Shown in pieces: positions 15,477 to 16,447 of a stretch of 16,447 bases of DNA. Position numbers and translations under genes: made by a program. This stretch comes from a bacterium (GTDB taxonomy: Bacteria > T1Sed10-126). The first letter of the stretch is position 1. Each line of letters starts with the position of its first letter. Where the stretch lies: the NCBI GenBank assembly GCA_003557545.1, contig PWOD01000205.1, positions 1-16,447 on the forward strand, read 5' to 3'. Below the pieces are notes generated by a model, which did no database searches, was not told the origin of the DNA, and was given only the letters and a program-made list of their open reading frames with translations.

Positions 15477-16087
15477 TCTGTTTTGCCTTGATTTTAACCT
15501 TTTTAAGTTGTGGTTTCTGGCCCGCCCCTGCTGTGGCCAGTCAGGAAGAAATAATTACCCGATTGCGGTATGATTTACGGGAAGCGCAGGAGCGAAATCG
15601 TCGCCTGGAACAGCAGCTGGAGCAGCTTCAACGGGAAAACCAGGAACTACGTGATCAACTGGCTGATCTGCCAGATATTGAGCCGGCTGAGCCGGAGCCG
15701 GAACAACCTGATGAAACGCCGGTAGTATCTCCTGACCCGGTAGATGACCCGGTGGAAACAGTCGATCTGGAAAAGCAGCCGGAGGCTGTTCAAAAACTGC
15801 TTGGAACGATTCGACATCTGGAGCCGGATGGAGCGGCATTGAGCTGGGAATATGGACCTGATAGGGCCTATCCTATTCTTGCCCGGCCACTTGACCAGGA
15901 GCTTGCCAAACGGATTACGGAGGATGATTCACTCAGCCGTTTAGCCCATCAATTTTATCGTAATGCTGCCTACTGGGAACCTCTGTATGATTATAATCGA
16001 GAGTTAATTCCAGATGTGAAAAGTTTACCCGGAGGTCGCGAGATCAAGCTTCCGCCGATATCCCAGCTGCACTATATGTTAGACTAA
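15455..16087 (+). CDS. exported coiled-coil protein with C-terminal LysM-like domain
   Basis: The 210-aa product has a signal peptide (hydrophobic 7-21) with a likely signal peptidase I site after A28 (AVA-SQ). FLSC at 16-19 is only a poor lipobox. A strongly charged coiled coil follows (about 30-70), then a Pro/Glu/Asp-rich linker (about 73-112) and a C-terminal domain. From about 157 this reads like LysM: ITEDDSLSRLAHQFY, YWEPLYDYNRELI, then a LPGGREIKLPP end, as in YgaU-type LysM proteins. LysM binds N-acetylglucosamine-containing glycans, so it is probably a peptidoglycan-associated envelope protein. ATG 15455 lies 13 nt after GGAGG (15437-15441), a long gap, inside the end of the preceding gene. 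rph follows after 26 nt. The exact role is unknown. Confidence 0.78.
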   Translation: MERFSSLICFALILTFLSCGFWPAPAVASQEEIITRLRYDLREAQERNRRLEQQLEQLQRENQELRDQLADLPDIEPAEPEPEQPDETPVVSPDPVDDPVETVDLEKQPEAVQKLLGTIRHLEPDGAALSWEYGPDRAYPILARPLDQELAKRITEDDSLSRLAHQFYRNAAYWEPLYDYNRELIPDVKSLPGGREIKLPPISQLHYMLD

Positions 16088-16113
16088 TTTCTGACCATAG
16101 TTGGTGATTGTTA

Positions 16114-16447
16114 GTGAGACCGGATGGACGTGAATATGATCAGTTACGACCGGTCAAAATGGAGCCTGATTATATTATTTATCCTGAGGGATCAGTTCTG
16201 ATTTCCTCTGGCCGTACGCGGGTTCTTTGTAATGCGTCGGTGGAAGAGAAGCAGCCCTATCATTTGCGCAATACAGACCAGGGCTGGATTACCGCCGAGT
16301 ATAATATGCTGCCCCGGTCAACCTCCCACCGTCAGGTGAGGGAAGTGGTTTATGGACATCGCAGCGGCCGAACCCTGGAAATTCAGCGGTTAATCGGTCG
16401 AACATTTCGCTCGGTCATCGATCTTTCTCGCCTCGGTCCCCGCACCA
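16114..16447 (+). CDS. rph: ribonuclease PH, N-terminal part (runs off the window)
   Basis: Phosphorolytic 3'-5' exoribonuclease that trims tRNA precursors. The visible 111 residues follow the family closely: RPDGREYDQLRPVK at the start, EGSVLISSGRTRVLCNASVEE, QGWITAEYNMLPRST, and SGRTLEIQRLIGRTFRSVIDL. It begins at GTG 16114, giving (M)RPDGR as in other RNase PH proteins, with GGTGAT (16103-16108) 5 nt upstream. A TTG at 16108 is in frame but overlaps that site, and a TGA at 16105 closes the frame above. The C-terminal half, with the rest of the phosphate site, lies beyond the window. Confidence 0.95.
   Translation, partial: MRPDGREYDQLRPVKMEPDYIIYPEGSVLISSGRTRVLCNASVEEKQPYHLRNTDQGWITAEYNMLPRSTSHRQVREVVYGHRSGRTLEIQRLIGRTFRSVIDLSRLGPRT

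Noticed and set aside
1-16447. Mobile elements, CRISPR array, tRNA or rRNA genes, toxin-antitoxin or defence cluster
   Set aside because: I saw no transposase or integrase motifs, regularly spaced repeats, tRNA-like cloverleaf ends or rRNA segments, and all confident genes fit housekeeping, signalling or envelope roles.

Overview
The window looks like a stretch of ordinary bacterial chromosome, most likely from an anaerobic, Bacillota-like lineage (Clostridia or Halanaerobiia type). The grounds are strong AAAGGAGG-type ribosome sites with ATG, GTG and TTG starts, short intergenic gaps, a heterotrimeric GatCAB amidotransferase, an IleS with clostridial-style zinc cysteines, an ileS-lspA-rluD order, and a FlgM anti-sigma factor. 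The lineage is an inference from gene content; no rRNA or other marker is present. Every confident gene is on the + strand. There is no convincing mobile element, tRNA, rRNA or CRISPR array.

Layout. (1) Positions 1-352: a non-coding, possibly divergent control region with operator-like repeats and, at the very edge, a possible minus-strand gene start. (2) 353-2978: nucleoside/nucleotide salvage, with adenosine deaminase (add), cytidine deaminase (cdd) and an HD-domain dNTP triphosphohydrolase (dgt-like). (3) 3131-6054: a two-component pair, a receiver-only response regulator followed by a membrane-anchored four-PAS histidine kinase of the HisKA_2 class. (4) 6147-10546: gatC-gatA-gatB, closely packed, then an unrecognised membrane protein with a long helical domain whose start overlaps the gatB stop. 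(5) 10621-10920: flgM, closed by a strong intrinsic terminator. (6) 10924-11301: a 378-nt gap leading to ileS, with a -10 box and a GC hairpin but no T-box that I can recognise. (7) 11302 to the end: ileS-lspA-rluD-family pseudouridine synthase, a LysM-like exported protein and the start of RNase PH (rph). The first four overlap one another at their ends and rph follows after 26 nt, so they probably form one transcription unit.

Functionally the window combines translation and RNA maturation (GatCAB, IleS, pseudouridine synthase, RNase PH), nucleotide salvage (Add, Cdd, Dgt), envelope work (LspA, LysM protein, the coiled-coil membrane protein) and signalling (two-component pair, FlgM).

I found no clearly new multi-gene system. 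The points most worth following are the gatB-coupled membrane protein, the FlgM gene outside a flagellar cluster, the repeat-rich region before add, the control of ileS, and a recurring GGTGAT ribosome site that lacks the GGAGG core.
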